This document shows, piece by piece, positions 1-8,091 of a DNA stretch of 64,000 bases; position 1 is the stretch's first letter, and each line of letters opens with the position of its first letter. Source of the DNA: Xylophilus sp. GOD-11R (GTDB lineage: Bacteria > Pseudomonadota > Gammaproteobacteria > Burkholderiales > Burkholderiaceae_C); assembly GCF_033546935.1 (NCBI RefSeq), contig NZ_CP137854.1:4030001-4094000 (forward strand). Direction: 5' to 3'. Under the pieces are notes generated by a model. The model was given only the letters and a program-made list of their open reading frames with translations. It had not been told where the DNA came from and made no database searches. The position numbers and the translations under genes were made by a program.

Positions 1-1598
1 ACGCTGGTCGAACCGACGGGATTGTTGTTGGCATCGCGGATCAGCACTTCGAGCACGTCGGTTTTCACGCCGTCGGCTATCGCGCTGTTGGTGACCACGC
101 GTACGCCCGATCCGGCGGCCGATGCCGCTCCCGCGATGAAGTTGTAGCTGAGCGTGCCGATGGCAGAGCCGCCGACGGAGACGGAGCTGGAATAGCTCGC
201 TGCCACGGTACTCGTGGCTTTGACACTGCAGACGCCGCTGGTGTCGGTGGAGCATGTGCCCGCTGCGCCATAGGCGCCGCTGCCGAATCGCACGCCGGAC
301 GTCGCGGCGAACGTGACGGTGGCGCCCGGAACGGCGTAGTTGCTACTGTCGCGGATGGTGGCCTGCAATACGTCGGCGGCGCTACCGTTGGCGATCTGTC
401 CGTTGGTGGTGACCGCGATACTGGACTTGCCCGCGCTCGGTTCCAGGGCGACGAAGTTGTAGCTGAGCGTGCCCAGCTTCACGCTGCCCGCGCTGACCTG
501 GCTGGAGTAGCTGGCAGCCTTGGTGGAGGTGGCGTCGACGCTGCAACTGCCGTTGGCGTCGGTGGTGCAACTGCCCGCCGCCCCTGTGGTGCCCGAGCCG
601 AACTTCACGCCCGAGGTGGCGGCGAAGGTGACGCTGGTGTTGGCGATCGGGCTGTTGGCCGCATTGCGGATGGTGGCGCTGAGCACATCCGAGGAGACGC
701 CGTTGGCAGATTGACCGTTGCGGGTGACGCTGACGCTGGAGTTGGCGGCCGCCGGACCGAGGGCGACAAAACTGTAGTTGACGTTGCCGATGGTGAACAG
801 TGAGGTGCTCACGCTCGTTGAAAAAGTACCGGCGGCCGTACTGGCCTTGCTGACGGTGCACTTTCCGTTGGAATCGGTAGTGCACGATCCGATCCCGGAA
901 AAGCTGACGCCCGCATTCTGGACAGCCGTGTTGGATGAGTCGCGAATGGTGGCTTGTATGACGTCTGCCGCGCTCCCATTGGCGAGCTGGTTGTTGGTGA
1001 TGACCTGCGCGCTCGAGTAAGCGGACGATGGGGTTCCGGAGAAGAAAATCGACTGGCTCCACTTGTACTTTTGATAGTAGAGACTGATAGCGGAAGAAAC
1101 CATCACATCGATCGAGATCGAGCCACCACGCCGGGACTTGACGGTGAAGCGGCAGTTACCGTCGGAGTCACTCGATTCGCAGCGGCCTTCCTGACCGAAG
1201 CCTCTACCGAAGTCCACGTCCGACTGAGCGCTGGCCACCACCGTGATGCCGACACAGGGGGACGAGGGGGCATCCACCACGCCCACATGCACCAGCAGGG
1301 TGCCGCTGGCGACGCCGTCCGCCGGCTGGTTTTCCTTTTCCACAGAGGAATAGGTGTACGCGCTATGGATGTACGGAGAGCGACGGGCCCCGTCTGGTCT
1401 GGTGCAATACGCAGTTGAGGCGTAGGCGTCTGCCTGCCAGCCTCCCAGGAGCAAAACCAGGATGAAAAGAAAACGGGCGATATTCCAAACCGCACTACGG
1501 GGTATCCAGCCGGTAAGGTCGGCAGGAAGTTTTTCGTGATCCAGAGCGGCGTGATTGGTTAAAGCCACAGCAGCAGCCGCTTTATGGGAGTCATTCAT
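1..1598 (-). CDS. Ig-like repeat (Big_1-type) surface protein, 3' part outside window
   Basis: The reading frame is open from the left edge to an ATG at 1598, so the C-terminus is missing. The start region reads MNDSHKAAAAVA, followed by a hydrophobic segment (RFLFILVLLLGGW) and an alanine site (DAYA), which looks like a long signal peptide. After a Cys-containing head domain come about 105-residue repeats, each opening with a motif like NGQxANGxxxDVLxATIRD and closing with a YNFVAL-like strand. This is the pattern of bacterial Ig-like domains of invasin/intimin type. An in-frame ATG at 1661 is an alternative start; neither has a clear ribosome-binding site. It lies 173 bases downstream of the barrel protein on the same strand, so the two may be co-expressed as an exported surface system. 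Its exact role (adhesin or other) is not known. Confidence 0.75.
   Translation of the reverse strand, partial: MNDSHKAAAAVALTNHAALDHEKLPADLTGWIPRSAVWNIARFLFILVLLLGGWQADAYASTAYCTRPDGARRSPYIHSAYTYSSVEKENQPADGVASGTLLVHVGVVDAPSSPCVGITVVASAQSDVDFGRGFGQEGRCESSDSDGNCRFTVKSRRGGSISIDVMVSSAISLYYQKYKWSQSIFFSGTPSSAYSSAQVITNNQLANGSAADVIQATIRDSSNTAVQNAGVSFSGIGSCTTDSNGKCTVSKASTAAGTFSTSVSTSLFTIGNVNYSFVALGPAAANSSVSVTRNGQSANGVSSDVLSATIRNAANSPIANTSVTFAATSGVKFGSGTTGAAGSCTTDANGSCSVDATSTKAASYSSQVSAGSVKLGTLSYNFVALEPSAGKSSIAVTTNGQIANGSAADVLQATIRDSSNYAVPGATVTFAATSGVRFGSGAYGAAGTCSTDTSGVCSVKATSTVAASYSSSVSVGGSAIGTLSYNFIAGAASAAGSGVRVVTNSAIADGVKTDVLEVLIRDANNNPVGSTS
70..1010 (-). repeat. Tandem Ig-like domain repeats, about 315 bp each
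   Basis: The minus-strand frame shows the repeat-opening motif (N-G/S-x-A-N/D-G-x-x-x-D-V-I/L) near positions 990, 720, 405 and 90. The first interval is about 280 bp and the next two about 315 bp. Neighbouring copies share blocks such as GSGTTGAAGSCTTD and GSGAYGAAGTCSTD. More copies probably lie beyond the left edge. Confidence 0.7.
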
Positions 1599-1771
1599 TT
1601 TTGGCCCGATAAGCGAATGGTTGACGACGGCGGTCTTGAGGACTGAGCTGGAAGCGGTCATGGAGTAGGACCGTTTCGAGAAAATGGAGGGGTGGCGGGT
1701 TCGCTCAGGCGAAGCCGAGCGCAAGCCGCCGCTTGGCGCCGTCGATATTGCAGCCAGTGAAAAGCGGGCTC

Positions 1772-4700
1772 TCATGGCTTGAAAACGTTCTCATCGAACT
1801 TGAACCGCATGCGCACATAGGCCTTGCTCCACCGGCTGTTGGTGCTGTAGAGCTCGCTGTCGGCGAAGCTGCCGGCAACGTAGCCGGTGGACAGCCAGAG
1901 GTTGTTCATCGCGCGGTATCCCACCTCCAGGCCCACGCCGCGGTCGCGGGTGGGCCCGCCCCAGCTGTCGGAGGCCAGCACGCCGATGTCCCAGCGGTCG
2001 TTGATGTCGTACATCAGCCGGCCCGAGACCAGCTTGCCCTCGAAGACCGAGGCCGGGCCGTCGAAGCGGTCGACCTGGCGCTTGAAGGCGGTGGACACGC
2101 TGGCCGTCAAAGGCCGTGACGGCCGGAAGTTCGCCGACAGCGCCACCACGTCGTTGCGGTAGTTGGTGGGCGCCAGCGGGCCGGTGTTGCGGTCCACGTT
2201 GTGCTCGTAGCGGCCGATCACGTTGAGCTTGTTGCTGCCGGTGTCGCGGTAGGCAATGCCCACCTGGAACCGGTCCTGCAATTGGTTCTGGCCCTGGGCG
2301 GTGTCGCGGCCCTCGGACTTGAGCAGCAGGTTGCGCGCGAGCAGCGACCAGTCCTCGTTGAGCCGGCGCACCGCGGAAGCCGAGGACAGCCAGGTCTTCT
2401 GCGTGTCGGAAATGCGGTATTCCAGCCGGCCGCCAACGCGCCACAGCGGGCTGGTGGTGTATTCCAGGCCGCCCGCGACCGCCTTGGCGTTGCGCCGGCC
2501 GCTTTCGGTGGTGAGCAGTACCTGGTTTTCGACCGAGGTGGTGGCCACCAGGCTCTCGCCGAGGTTGAACACGTTGCGCACGCCGATCGCGTTGACCGCG
2601 TCGCGGCCCTCACGGCCCTGGGCCAGGCGCAGTTCCTCGAACACGTTGCCGCCCTTCATGTAGGCGGTGTCGGCGCCGAAGATCAGGCGGTGGCTGCGCT
2701 TGAGGTCATCGCCGAAGCCGTAGTTGGTGAGCAGCCCGTCGACCCACTCGTAGCGGCCGTAGACGCGGCCGGCCTGCTGAAAGCGGTATTCGGAGCCGAC
2801 CGACACGCGCCAGCCGTGGTCGCCCTCGACCGACTGCTCGGCCAGGCCCGTGGCGATCCACTGCGGCGTGATCTCGTAGCGCGCGTCGGCATACACCGAG
2901 GTGTACTTGCGCAGTTCCTCGCAAGGCGCACCGCGCAGGCAGTTGCTGCCCAGCAGGTTGGAGAACGGGCTGTACTGGAATTCGTTGGAGCCGAAGGTGT
3001 TGGTGTTGAGTCGGGTGGGTGCTGCCAGGCCGGGCACCGCCGAGGCTCCGAAGGTGCCCAGCGGGCTGACGCCGCCGGGGTAGTCGTCGCGCACCTTGTT
3101 CAGACCCACGCTCAGGCGCAGCTTGGGCGTGATGTCGTGGCGCACGCCGGCCGAGACGATCGCCTGGGTGCCCTCGGCGATGAAGTCCTGCGAGTAGCGG
3201 CCGCTGGCCACCAGCGCGGTGCGCTCGCCCACGGCGTACTCGGACTTGAGCAGCGCCTCCTTGTGGCCGGCATTGATGCCGGCGCTGGCGTTGTCGAAGC
3301 CCACGTCGGCGCGCGCGACGAAGCCCTGCGCCTTGAGCGCGCCGTCCTCGTGGCGCAGGTCGGCACGAAACGCATGGCCCGCGGGCTTGTCGAGGAGGGC
3401 ACCGGCGCCCGCCTGCAGGCCGCCGCCCTGCGGGTTGAGCAGGCTGCGGGCCGACAGGGCGCGCCCGCCGATGAAGTCGGTGCCTTCGCTGGAGGCAATG
3501 TCCAGCGACATCTGCGTGCCCTCGCGCGGCGCCCACTCGGCCGTCGCGCCGGCCAGGGTCTTCTGGGTAAGCGGGTTGTCGTCGCGGGCATAGCGGCCTG
3601 ACAGGGCCAGCGCGTCGGCCACCTCGATGCGCCCTTCCACGCCGCCGACCCAGTGCTCGGGGCCGCCCTGCTCCACTTCGTAGACCACCCGGATCGACAC
3701 GGGGTTGAGGTTCTCGTCGGCGCTGGGCACCGGTTCGCGAAAGAGGATGCGCCCGGAGAAAGGCTCGAATTCGTAGTCCACGTGCCGCACCTTGGGCGTG
3801 CGCGAGACGACGATGGCCGGCTGGTAGCGGTCGCGCACGACGATGGTGATCTGCTCGGAATTGGCCAGCGCGTTGAGCTGCGAGACGGCGTAGGGCCCCG
3901 ACAGGCCGAGCCCGGGCTGCTCGTCGACCATGGTGGTGCGCGAGGTGCGGGCGGCGAAACCGGTGCCCGAGACCGGCCCGTTGTCGAAATGCACGCGCGC
4001 GCCGGTGAGGGTGCGCGAATAACTGCCCAGGCGCAGGGGGCGGGTGGGCTCTGCGGTGAGGAAGTCGCCGTAGAGAAGGTAGTTCTTCTGCCGGTCCACC
4101 CGCAGGAAGAGCTTGCTCGTGCTGCGCGCGTCGTAGCGCACGACGGAGGTGTCGCCGTAGATCGGGTAGTAGTCGTTGGGGTTGACGTCCCAGAAGAATT
4201 TCGACTGGTTGATCTTGGCTGAGTCGTAGGCGCTGGTGAGCACGTAGTCGGAGAAGATCGTGCCCTTGAGGAAGCCGGCGGCACGGCTGCTCATGTTCTG
4301 GTAGACATCGCCCGATTGGTTGGGGGCGTCCCAGTTGTGGAAGTTGTCCTCGAAACCCGTTTTGGCGACGACGGCGTCGTGGTGCAGGCTGCGGTCCAGC
4401 GACAGGGTCAGGTCGGCGATGCCGATGCCGAAGAGGGGTCGTTCCTGGGCCACGAAGTCCACGCCCCCGAGCGCATTGACCGGGCCGCTGCTGACCCGCA
4501 CGGCGGCGCTGCCGGCCACGCTCGAGGCAACGAGCTCGAGCTCCTCCCCCCCCTCCTGGACGACGATCTGGGCGCTGCTGGCCAGGCGCCCGTCAGGCAA
4601 GCGGAAGCGGCCGAGATCGGTGTCCAGGGCGAGCTTGACGGCGCCGACGATCGGGCGACCCTCGGCGTCGCGCAACAGGATGCGCATGCGCATGGTCGAT

Positions 4701-4972
4701 TCGCCATCGGCGGCGAGTTCCTTGGCACCGAGCGACACCTCGATCTGCTCGCCGGTGACCAGGCTGCGGCCGGGCAGGTCGAAGGGCTGGCGGCTGACCT
4801 GGGTGTTCGCGCCGATCGAGGCCATGGCCAGTTGCACGGAGGAGCGAAGCGGCAGGGCGCTGTCGACCGGGCGCGCCAGGGCGGGGAGCTGGTCCTGGGC
4901 GAGCGTGGCGCGCCAGCAGATGGCGCAGGCTCCGACGACGATCGTGAGCCCCGACGATAGGTGAGTTCGCAT
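1772..4972 (-). CDS. Large outer-membrane beta-barrel protein with N-terminal Ig-like domain
   Basis: This is a 1066-aa exported protein. It begins with a signal peptide (MRTHLSSGLTIVVGAC...ATLAQ). Residues about 75-165 look like a Big_1-type Ig domain (ELAADGESTMRMRI, then GRPIVGAV). The rest is a long series of alternating amphipathic strands rich in Y, R, G and aromatic residues, such as YGDFLTAEPTRPLRLGSYSR and WRVGGRLEYR, ending in RMRFKFDENVFKP. That is typical of an outer-membrane barrel. I see no TonB box or plug domain, so a TonB-dependent receptor is not supported. The Ig-repeat protein just downstream on the same strand shares the Ig-like fold, so this barrel may secrete or anchor it; that is inference. 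No gene name can be given. Confidence 0.7.
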   Translation of the reverse strand: MRTHLSSGLTIVVGACAICWRATLAQDQLPALARPVDSALPLRSSVQLAMASIGANTQVSRQPFDLPGRSLVTGEQIEVSLGAKELAADGESTMRMRILLRDAEGRPIVGAVKLALDTDLGRFRLPDGRLASSAQIVVQEGGEELELVASSVAGSAAVRVSSGPVNALGGVDFVAQERPLFGIGIADLTLSLDRSLHHDAVVAKTGFEDNFHNWDAPNQSGDVYQNMSSRAAGFLKGTIFSDYVLTSAYDSAKINQSKFFWDVNPNDYYPIYGDTSVVRYDARSTSKLFLRVDRQKNYLLYGDFLTAEPTRPLRLGSYSRTLTGARVHFDNGPVSGTGFAARTSRTTMVDEQPGLGLSGPYAVSQLNALANSEQITIVVRDRYQPAIVVSRTPKVRHVDYEFEPFSGRILFREPVPSADENLNPVSIRVVYEVEQGGPEHWVGGVEGRIEVADALALSGRYARDDNPLTQKTLAGATAEWAPREGTQMSLDIASSEGTDFIGGRALSARSLLNPQGGGLQAGAGALLDKPAGHAFRADLRHEDGALKAQGFVARADVGFDNASAGINAGHKEALLKSEYAVGERTALVASGRYSQDFIAEGTQAIVSAGVRHDITPKLRLSVGLNKVRDDYPGGVSPLGTFGASAVPGLAAPTRLNTNTFGSNEFQYSPFSNLLGSNCLRGAPCEELRKYTSVYADARYEITPQWIATGLAEQSVEGDHGWRVSVGSEYRFQQAGRVYGRYEWVDGLLTNYGFGDDLKRSHRLIFGADTAYMKGGNVFEELRLAQGREGRDAVNAIGVRNVFNLGESLVATTSVENQVLLTTESGRRNAKAVAGGLEYTTSPLWRVGGRLEYRISDTQKTWLSSASAVRRLNEDWSLLARNLLLKSEGRDTAQGQNQLQDRFQVGIAYRDTGSNKLNVIGRYEHNVDRNTGPLAPTNYRNDVVALSANFRPSRPLTASVSTAFKRQVDRFDGPASVFEGKLVSGRLMYDINDRWDIGVLASDSWGGPTRDRGVGLEVGYRAMNNLWLSTGYVAGSFADSELYSTNSRWSKAYVRMRFKFDENVFKP

Positions 4973-5074
4973 GGTGTGGCGGTTCCGGCGGGCAGGAGTC
5001 AGCCCACAGAATCACGCATGCCCAACCAATGTGCGCACCCACTACGTGCGCCGAATTGACTAAAGCTCGAGCCT

Positions 5075-5111
5075 AAAAAACAACAGCCCGCAGAGGGGAC
5101 CTGCGGGCTGT
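5075..5111 (-). terminator. Intrinsic terminator of the FMN reductase gene
   Basis: A perfect 11-bp stem (ACAGCCCGCAG at 5083-5093 paired with CTGCGGGCTGT at 5101-5111) is followed, on the minus strand, by a T-rich tail at 5082-5075. It sits just past the stop codon at 5134. Confidence 0.85.
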
Positions 5112-5133
5112 AGAGGAGCGAGCGTGGATGGCT

Positions 5134-5724
5134 TCAGTAAGGAGGCGCTCGCCGGGCCTTCTGCTGGATGGCGGCATCGGCCCACCAGGCCAGGTCGTCG
5201 GCGAAACGGCCGAAAGCCTTGTCGAGCGACTCACCGGCCGCGCCGGTGGGCTGGCCGTCGGCGTCGAGTGTTTGCGCGATGGGGCCGACGGCCAGGGTGC
5301 TGGAGATGGGGACCATGCCCATCTCCGACAGGATGGCGTGCCAGGCGATGCCTGCGCGCACGCCGGAGAAGCGGCCGGCGGAGTAGCTGGCGATGGCGGC
5401 GGGGCGCCAGAACCACTCTTCCAGGAAGTGGTCGGTGAGGTTCTTCAGGCCGGGCTGGGGACCCCAGTTGTATTCGCCGGTGACGAAGACGAAGGCGTCG
5501 GCCGTACGGATTTTTTGGGCCAGGGCCTCCATGGGGGGTGGGGCATCGCCGGGGGGGTACTCCTTGTACATGCGGTCGAGCATGGGGAGGTTGACGGATT
5601 GGGCGTCTATGAGTTCAGGGGCGTGGCCCTGGGCCGTGAGCTTGGCTACGAGGTAGTGGGCCAGGCGGATGCCCATGCGGTCTGAGCGGTAGGAGCCGTA
5701 AAGGATGAGGATTTTGTGGGACAT
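5134..5724 (-). CDS. NADPH-dependent FMN reductase (flavodoxin-like fold)
   Basis: A 196-aa protein that starts with a flavodoxin-like beta strand and phosphate loop (KILILYGSYRSDRMGIRLA). It carries the family segment FVFVTGEYNWGPQPGLKNLTDH, whose central part (EYNWGPQPGLKN) corresponds to the usual EYN.S.PG.LKN motif that contacts FMN. It most likely reduces FMN or small quinone/azo substrates with NAD(P)H in the cytoplasm. It is a single gene ending at a strong terminator and lies about 230 bases downstream of a nitroreductase on the same strand, so the two may form a flavin/redox pair. The physiological substrate cannot be told from sequence. Confidence 0.85.
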   Translation of the reverse strand: MSHKILILYGSYRSDRMGIRLAHYLVAKLTAQGHAPELIDAQSVNLPMLDRMYKEYPPGDAPPPMEALAQKIRTADAFVFVTGEYNWGPQPGLKNLTDHFLEEWFWRPAAIASYSAGRFSGVRAGIAWHAILSEMGMVPISSTLAVGPIAQTLDADGQPTGAAGESLDKAFGRFADDLAWWADAAIQQKARRAPPY

Positions 5725-5853
5725 GGCTTGGGTTGATTTGGTGTCGGGGGTACCGGTGGGTGGGTGGATGGCCTGCCTGATGGGGCGATTTTTTTGGGGT
5801 GTTTTTACCGCTTGGTTGTTTTTTCAGGGCGCTGGAGGAGTGGGGAATGTGTT

Positions 5854-5909
5854 CTCTGCCTAGGGTGGAGCCGGGGGGCTCTCGCGCCCCAGCTCCACCC
5901 TCGGCAGAG
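5854..5909. other. Long imperfect inverted repeat between reductase and nitroreductase
   Basis: CTCTGCCTAGGGTGGAGC (5854-5871) pairs with GCTCCACCCTCGGCAGAG (5892-5909) with one mismatch in 18. The loop contains a smaller GGGGC/GCCCC stem. No proper T-run follows on the minus strand. It could end nitroreductase transcripts or protect a 3' end. The flanking DNA (5725-5952) has T- and A-rich stretches and no gene that I can support. Confidence 0.6.
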
Positions 5910-5952
5910 AGAAGGAAAAAAACAAGCTCACCAACCAACAAGGCCACCACCA

Positions 5953-6717
5953 TCAAGCCATCCACCGCACAAAGTCCCCCGCCTCGACACGCGGCGGCTG
6001 AAACCCGTTCACCGGGTCTTGCGCATCCGCATACCCCAGCGCCATGCCGCAGACCAGCATCTCTTGCGGCCCCGCCCCGATGATCGGCCGAATCACCGCA
6101 TGCCAGCGGTTCCACGCGGCCTGCGCGCAGGTGTGCAGCCCCCGCGCCCGAGCGGCCAGCATGATGTTCTGCAGGAACATGCCGTAGTCCAGCATCGAGC
6201 CCCGCCCCAGGATGCGATCGATAGTGAATACCAGCCCGACCGGTGCGCCGAAGAAGTCGAAGTTGCGCCGATGCTGCGCCTGCATCCGCTGCGCATCGCC
6301 TTTGCCGATGCCCAGCAACCCGTAGAGGCCCCAACCGGTCTGGCGCCGTCGGCCGATGTAGGGCTCGGTCCAGTCGGCGGGGTAGTAGTCGTACTCCGCA
6401 TGATGGCGCGCAGCAACGGCCGGATCGGTGGCGGCCTCCGCGTCGGCCGCGCTCACCTCGTCGACCAGCTTTTTCAAGGGCTCGCCACGCAGCACCACGA
6501 CCTTCCAGGGTTGGGTATTGCTGCCGGACGCAGCCCAGCGGGCGAGGTCGAGGATCTCGGCGATCAGCGTGGTGTCGACTGGCGTGGACTGGAAGGCACG
6601 CACCGAGCGCCGGGAGCGGATGGCCTGGTCGACGTCCGGCGCAGGGCCGGCCTGCAATGGAGAGACAAAGGTTTCAGTGTTCACGGCGTGCTCGGTGAGT
6701 GCGGAGAAAGCCAGCAT
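5953..6717 (-). CDS. Nitroreductase family protein
   Basis: A 254-aa member of the NAD(P)H nitroreductase family. The N-terminal RSRRSVRAF motif and the AASGSNTQPWKVVV segment are the usual FMN-binding signatures. A later stretch, DYGMFLQNIMLAARARGLHTC, matches the dimer-core helix of the family. It would reduce nitroaromatics or related compounds using FMN. ATG 6717 is chosen; a GTG at 6726 is in frame, and the conserved domain begins only about 20 residues in, so the start is uncertain. Its promoter region is shared, divergently, with the F-box-like gene to the right, whose PIP-like box begins only 23 bases upstream of this ATG. Confidence 0.85.
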   Translation of the reverse strand: MLAFSALTEHAVNTETFVSPLQAGPAPDVDQAIRSRRSVRAFQSTPVDTTLIAEILDLARWAASGSNTQPWKVVVLRGEPLKKLVDEVSAADAEAATDPAVAARHHAEYDYYPADWTEPYIGRRRQTGWGLYGLLGIGKGDAQRMQAQHRRNFDFFGAPVGLVFTIDRILGRGSMLDYGMFLQNIMLAARARGLHTCAQAAWNRWHAVIRPIIGAGPQEMLVCGMALGYADAQDPVNGFQPPRVEAGDFVRWMA

Positions 6718-6739
6718 AGCCACCACCGGCCCGAGGCGC

Positions 6740-6764
6740 TTCGCCGCACCGGCAGAAGCTGCGT
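6740..6764 (+). promoter_or_regulatory. PIP-like box of first F-box gene (TTCGC-N15-TGCGT)
   Basis: The HrpX/HrpB box consensus is TTCGB-N15-TTCGB. Here the first half is exact and the second half differs by one base (TGCGT for TTCGT). The same arrangement, with the same 43-base distance to the ATG, lies before the next F-box gene. CCCAAT sits 31 bases downstream, where a YANNNT -10 is expected, and matches at two of three fixed positions. Confidence 0.55.
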
Positions 6765-6795
6765 GCCGGCGACACGAAAGCGCGGCAGGCGCCGG

Positions 6796-6885
6796 CCCAA
6801 TGGCGCGATGTATCCATCATTACCGACCTCCCCCGAACGACCCAATGGCGCGATGTATCCGACATTACCGACCTCCCCCGCCATG
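6796..6885 (+). repeat. 45-bp tandem duplication at the start of the F-box gene
   Basis: Units 6796-6840 and 6841-6885 are nearly identical over their first 40 bases. Each contains CCCAATGGCGCGATGTATCC and the same pyrimidine-rich stretch. The duplication repeats the putative -10/start region and gives two in-frame copies of NGAMYPxLPTSP in the protein. Confidence 0.85.
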
Positions 6886-7959
6886 GGTCCGCGGGCCCGC
6901 ACCGACTCCTGGCGCTGCTGCGCGTCGACCGACAGCGACCACGCCATGGACACCGGGGCGCCCACCACCGGCCCGGTGTCGCTCACCCATCTGCCCGACG
7001 AACTGCTGCTGATGGTCCTGCAGAAACTCGACCACGAATCGCTGCTGACATTCGGCCCGGTCAGCCAGCGCCTGCACCATCTCGCGGGGGTGGCCGCCGA
7101 GCCGGTTCGCGGGCGCTTGATGGAGCCGTGGCGCCGCGAAGCCGACGCGATGCTGGCGCGGCTGGATACGCCCGTCGAGACCATCATTGAGCGTGTCGGC
7201 CGCGCCAGCGACGGCCTGGATCTGCTGGCGCGCATGCACCACGCGCACGGCCCGCTGCTCGGCCCGCGCGATGCCCTGCCGCAACGCTGGGAGCTGTTGC
7301 GCCGCTTGCTGGCCGAAGTGGAAGACCTGGCCGCGCCCGACATGCTGCACACCCGGCCACCCGACCCGCTCCAGACGCAACGTCCAGACCCCGGCATCCT
7401 CACGCCGACGCACGCCTCCTGGTTGATCGGCGCCGTCCAGCGGATGCTCGACACCGCCCCCTCGCCGCTGCGGGTACGCGGCGACCCCGAACTGCCCGAC
7501 GGGCCGCGCCTGCCGGCCACGCAACGGCTGCAGGCGGCCTGCCACGCCATGATCCGCAACCACGTCAAGCTGGACGACGCACGGATCAACCCGATGCTCT
7601 GGATGCGCCAGCTGGCCAGCAATCTGTCCATGCGACCGGACCAGCCGAGGGCCGTGGCCAACCTGTGCTTCGTTGCCAGCCTGTGGCGTCACATGCGGCC
7701 GGAAATGGTGGTCTCGTTCATCCAGTTTCTGACCGCCTACCTGGAGCCGTTTTCGATGGACGTGCGTGAAGCGGTTGCAGCGGCATTGCAGCAGGCGGGC
7801 GTGCAGAAGCTGGCCGATGAACGACGCGAGCACGCGACGTCCTTCGCCCATCTGCCGGCTGCGACGCGCGCACACTTGCTGGCCGATCGGGAACAGATCA
7901 TCGAGCAGACCACGCTGGACGCGATGAGCCGGGTTCTCACGCCGGGCTCGGGCGGCTGA
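6808..7959 (+). CDS. F-box-like protein, candidate type III effector (tandem copy 1)
   Basis: A 383-aa protein if read from ATG 6808; ATG 6853 in the duplicated unit is an alternative and gives 368 aa. The first 55 residues are rich in P, S and T and look disordered, as in type III secretion signals. Residues about 59-95 (LTHLPDELLLMVLQKLDHES) fit the F-box consensus LPdeLLxxIfxxLd. The rest is helical, with segments such as LQAACHAMIRNH and RAVANLCFVASLWRHM, and ends in VLTPGSGG. The next gene is a clear paralogue with the same ends and the same promoter motif. F-box proteins bind Skp1 in eukaryotic SCF ubiquitin ligases, so a role inside a host cell is the best guess. Upstream in-frame codons lack any RBS-linked start. 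Confidence 0.75.
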   Translation: MYPSLPTSPERPNGAMYPTLPTSPAMGPRARTDSWRCCASTDSDHAMDTGAPTTGPVSLTHLPDELLLMVLQKLDHESLLTFGPVSQRLHHLAGVAAEPVRGRLMEPWRREADAMLARLDTPVETIIERVGRASDGLDLLARMHHAHGPLLGPRDALPQRWELLRRLLAEVEDLAAPDMLHTRPPDPLQTQRPDPGILTPTHASWLIGAVQRMLDTAPSPLRVRGDPELPDGPRLPATQRLQAACHAMIRNHVKLDDARINPMLWMRQLASNLSMRPDQPRAVANLCFVASLWRHMRPEMVVSFIQFLTAYLEPFSMDVREAVAAALQQAGVQKLADERREHATSFAHLPAATRAHLLADREQIIEQTTLDAMSRVLTPGSGG

Positions 7960-8023
7960 CACCCGGCCAGCAACGGCCGTCAGGCCGATCGGTGCGGCTC
8001 GACGGCGAGTCCTATCCGCTCGC

Positions 8024-8048
8024 TTCGCCGCTGTGGCCGACGCTGCGC
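8024..8048 (+). promoter_or_regulatory. PIP-like box of second F-box gene (TTCGC-N15-TGCGC)
   Basis: The first half-site is exact; the second has one mismatch (TGCGC for TTCGC). Both the N15 spacing and the 43 bases to the ATG equal those of the first F-box gene. The downstream sequence CGGCCCAATGGCGC is shared by both promoters. CCCAAT begins after a gap of 31 bases. Confidence 0.55.
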
Positions 8049-8091
8049 GACGGTCGTCCGGCTGTCGCGCAGGCAACGGCCCAATGGCGCA

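Noticed and set aside
382..1062. A 226-codon minus-strand frame rich in R, H and Q in the Ig-repeat region
   Set aside because: It is out of frame with the Ig-like repeats and reads as a typical high-GC shadow.
1772..4972. TonB-dependent receptor call for the 1066-aa barrel
   Set aside because: No plug domain or TonB box is visible; the N-terminus is Ig-like instead.
5764..7959. A 731-codon frame that would fuse about 350 residues to the first F-box protein
   Set aside because: Its first half lies antisense to the nitroreductase and contains no domain. The F-box gene has its own promoter-like box and start at 6808.
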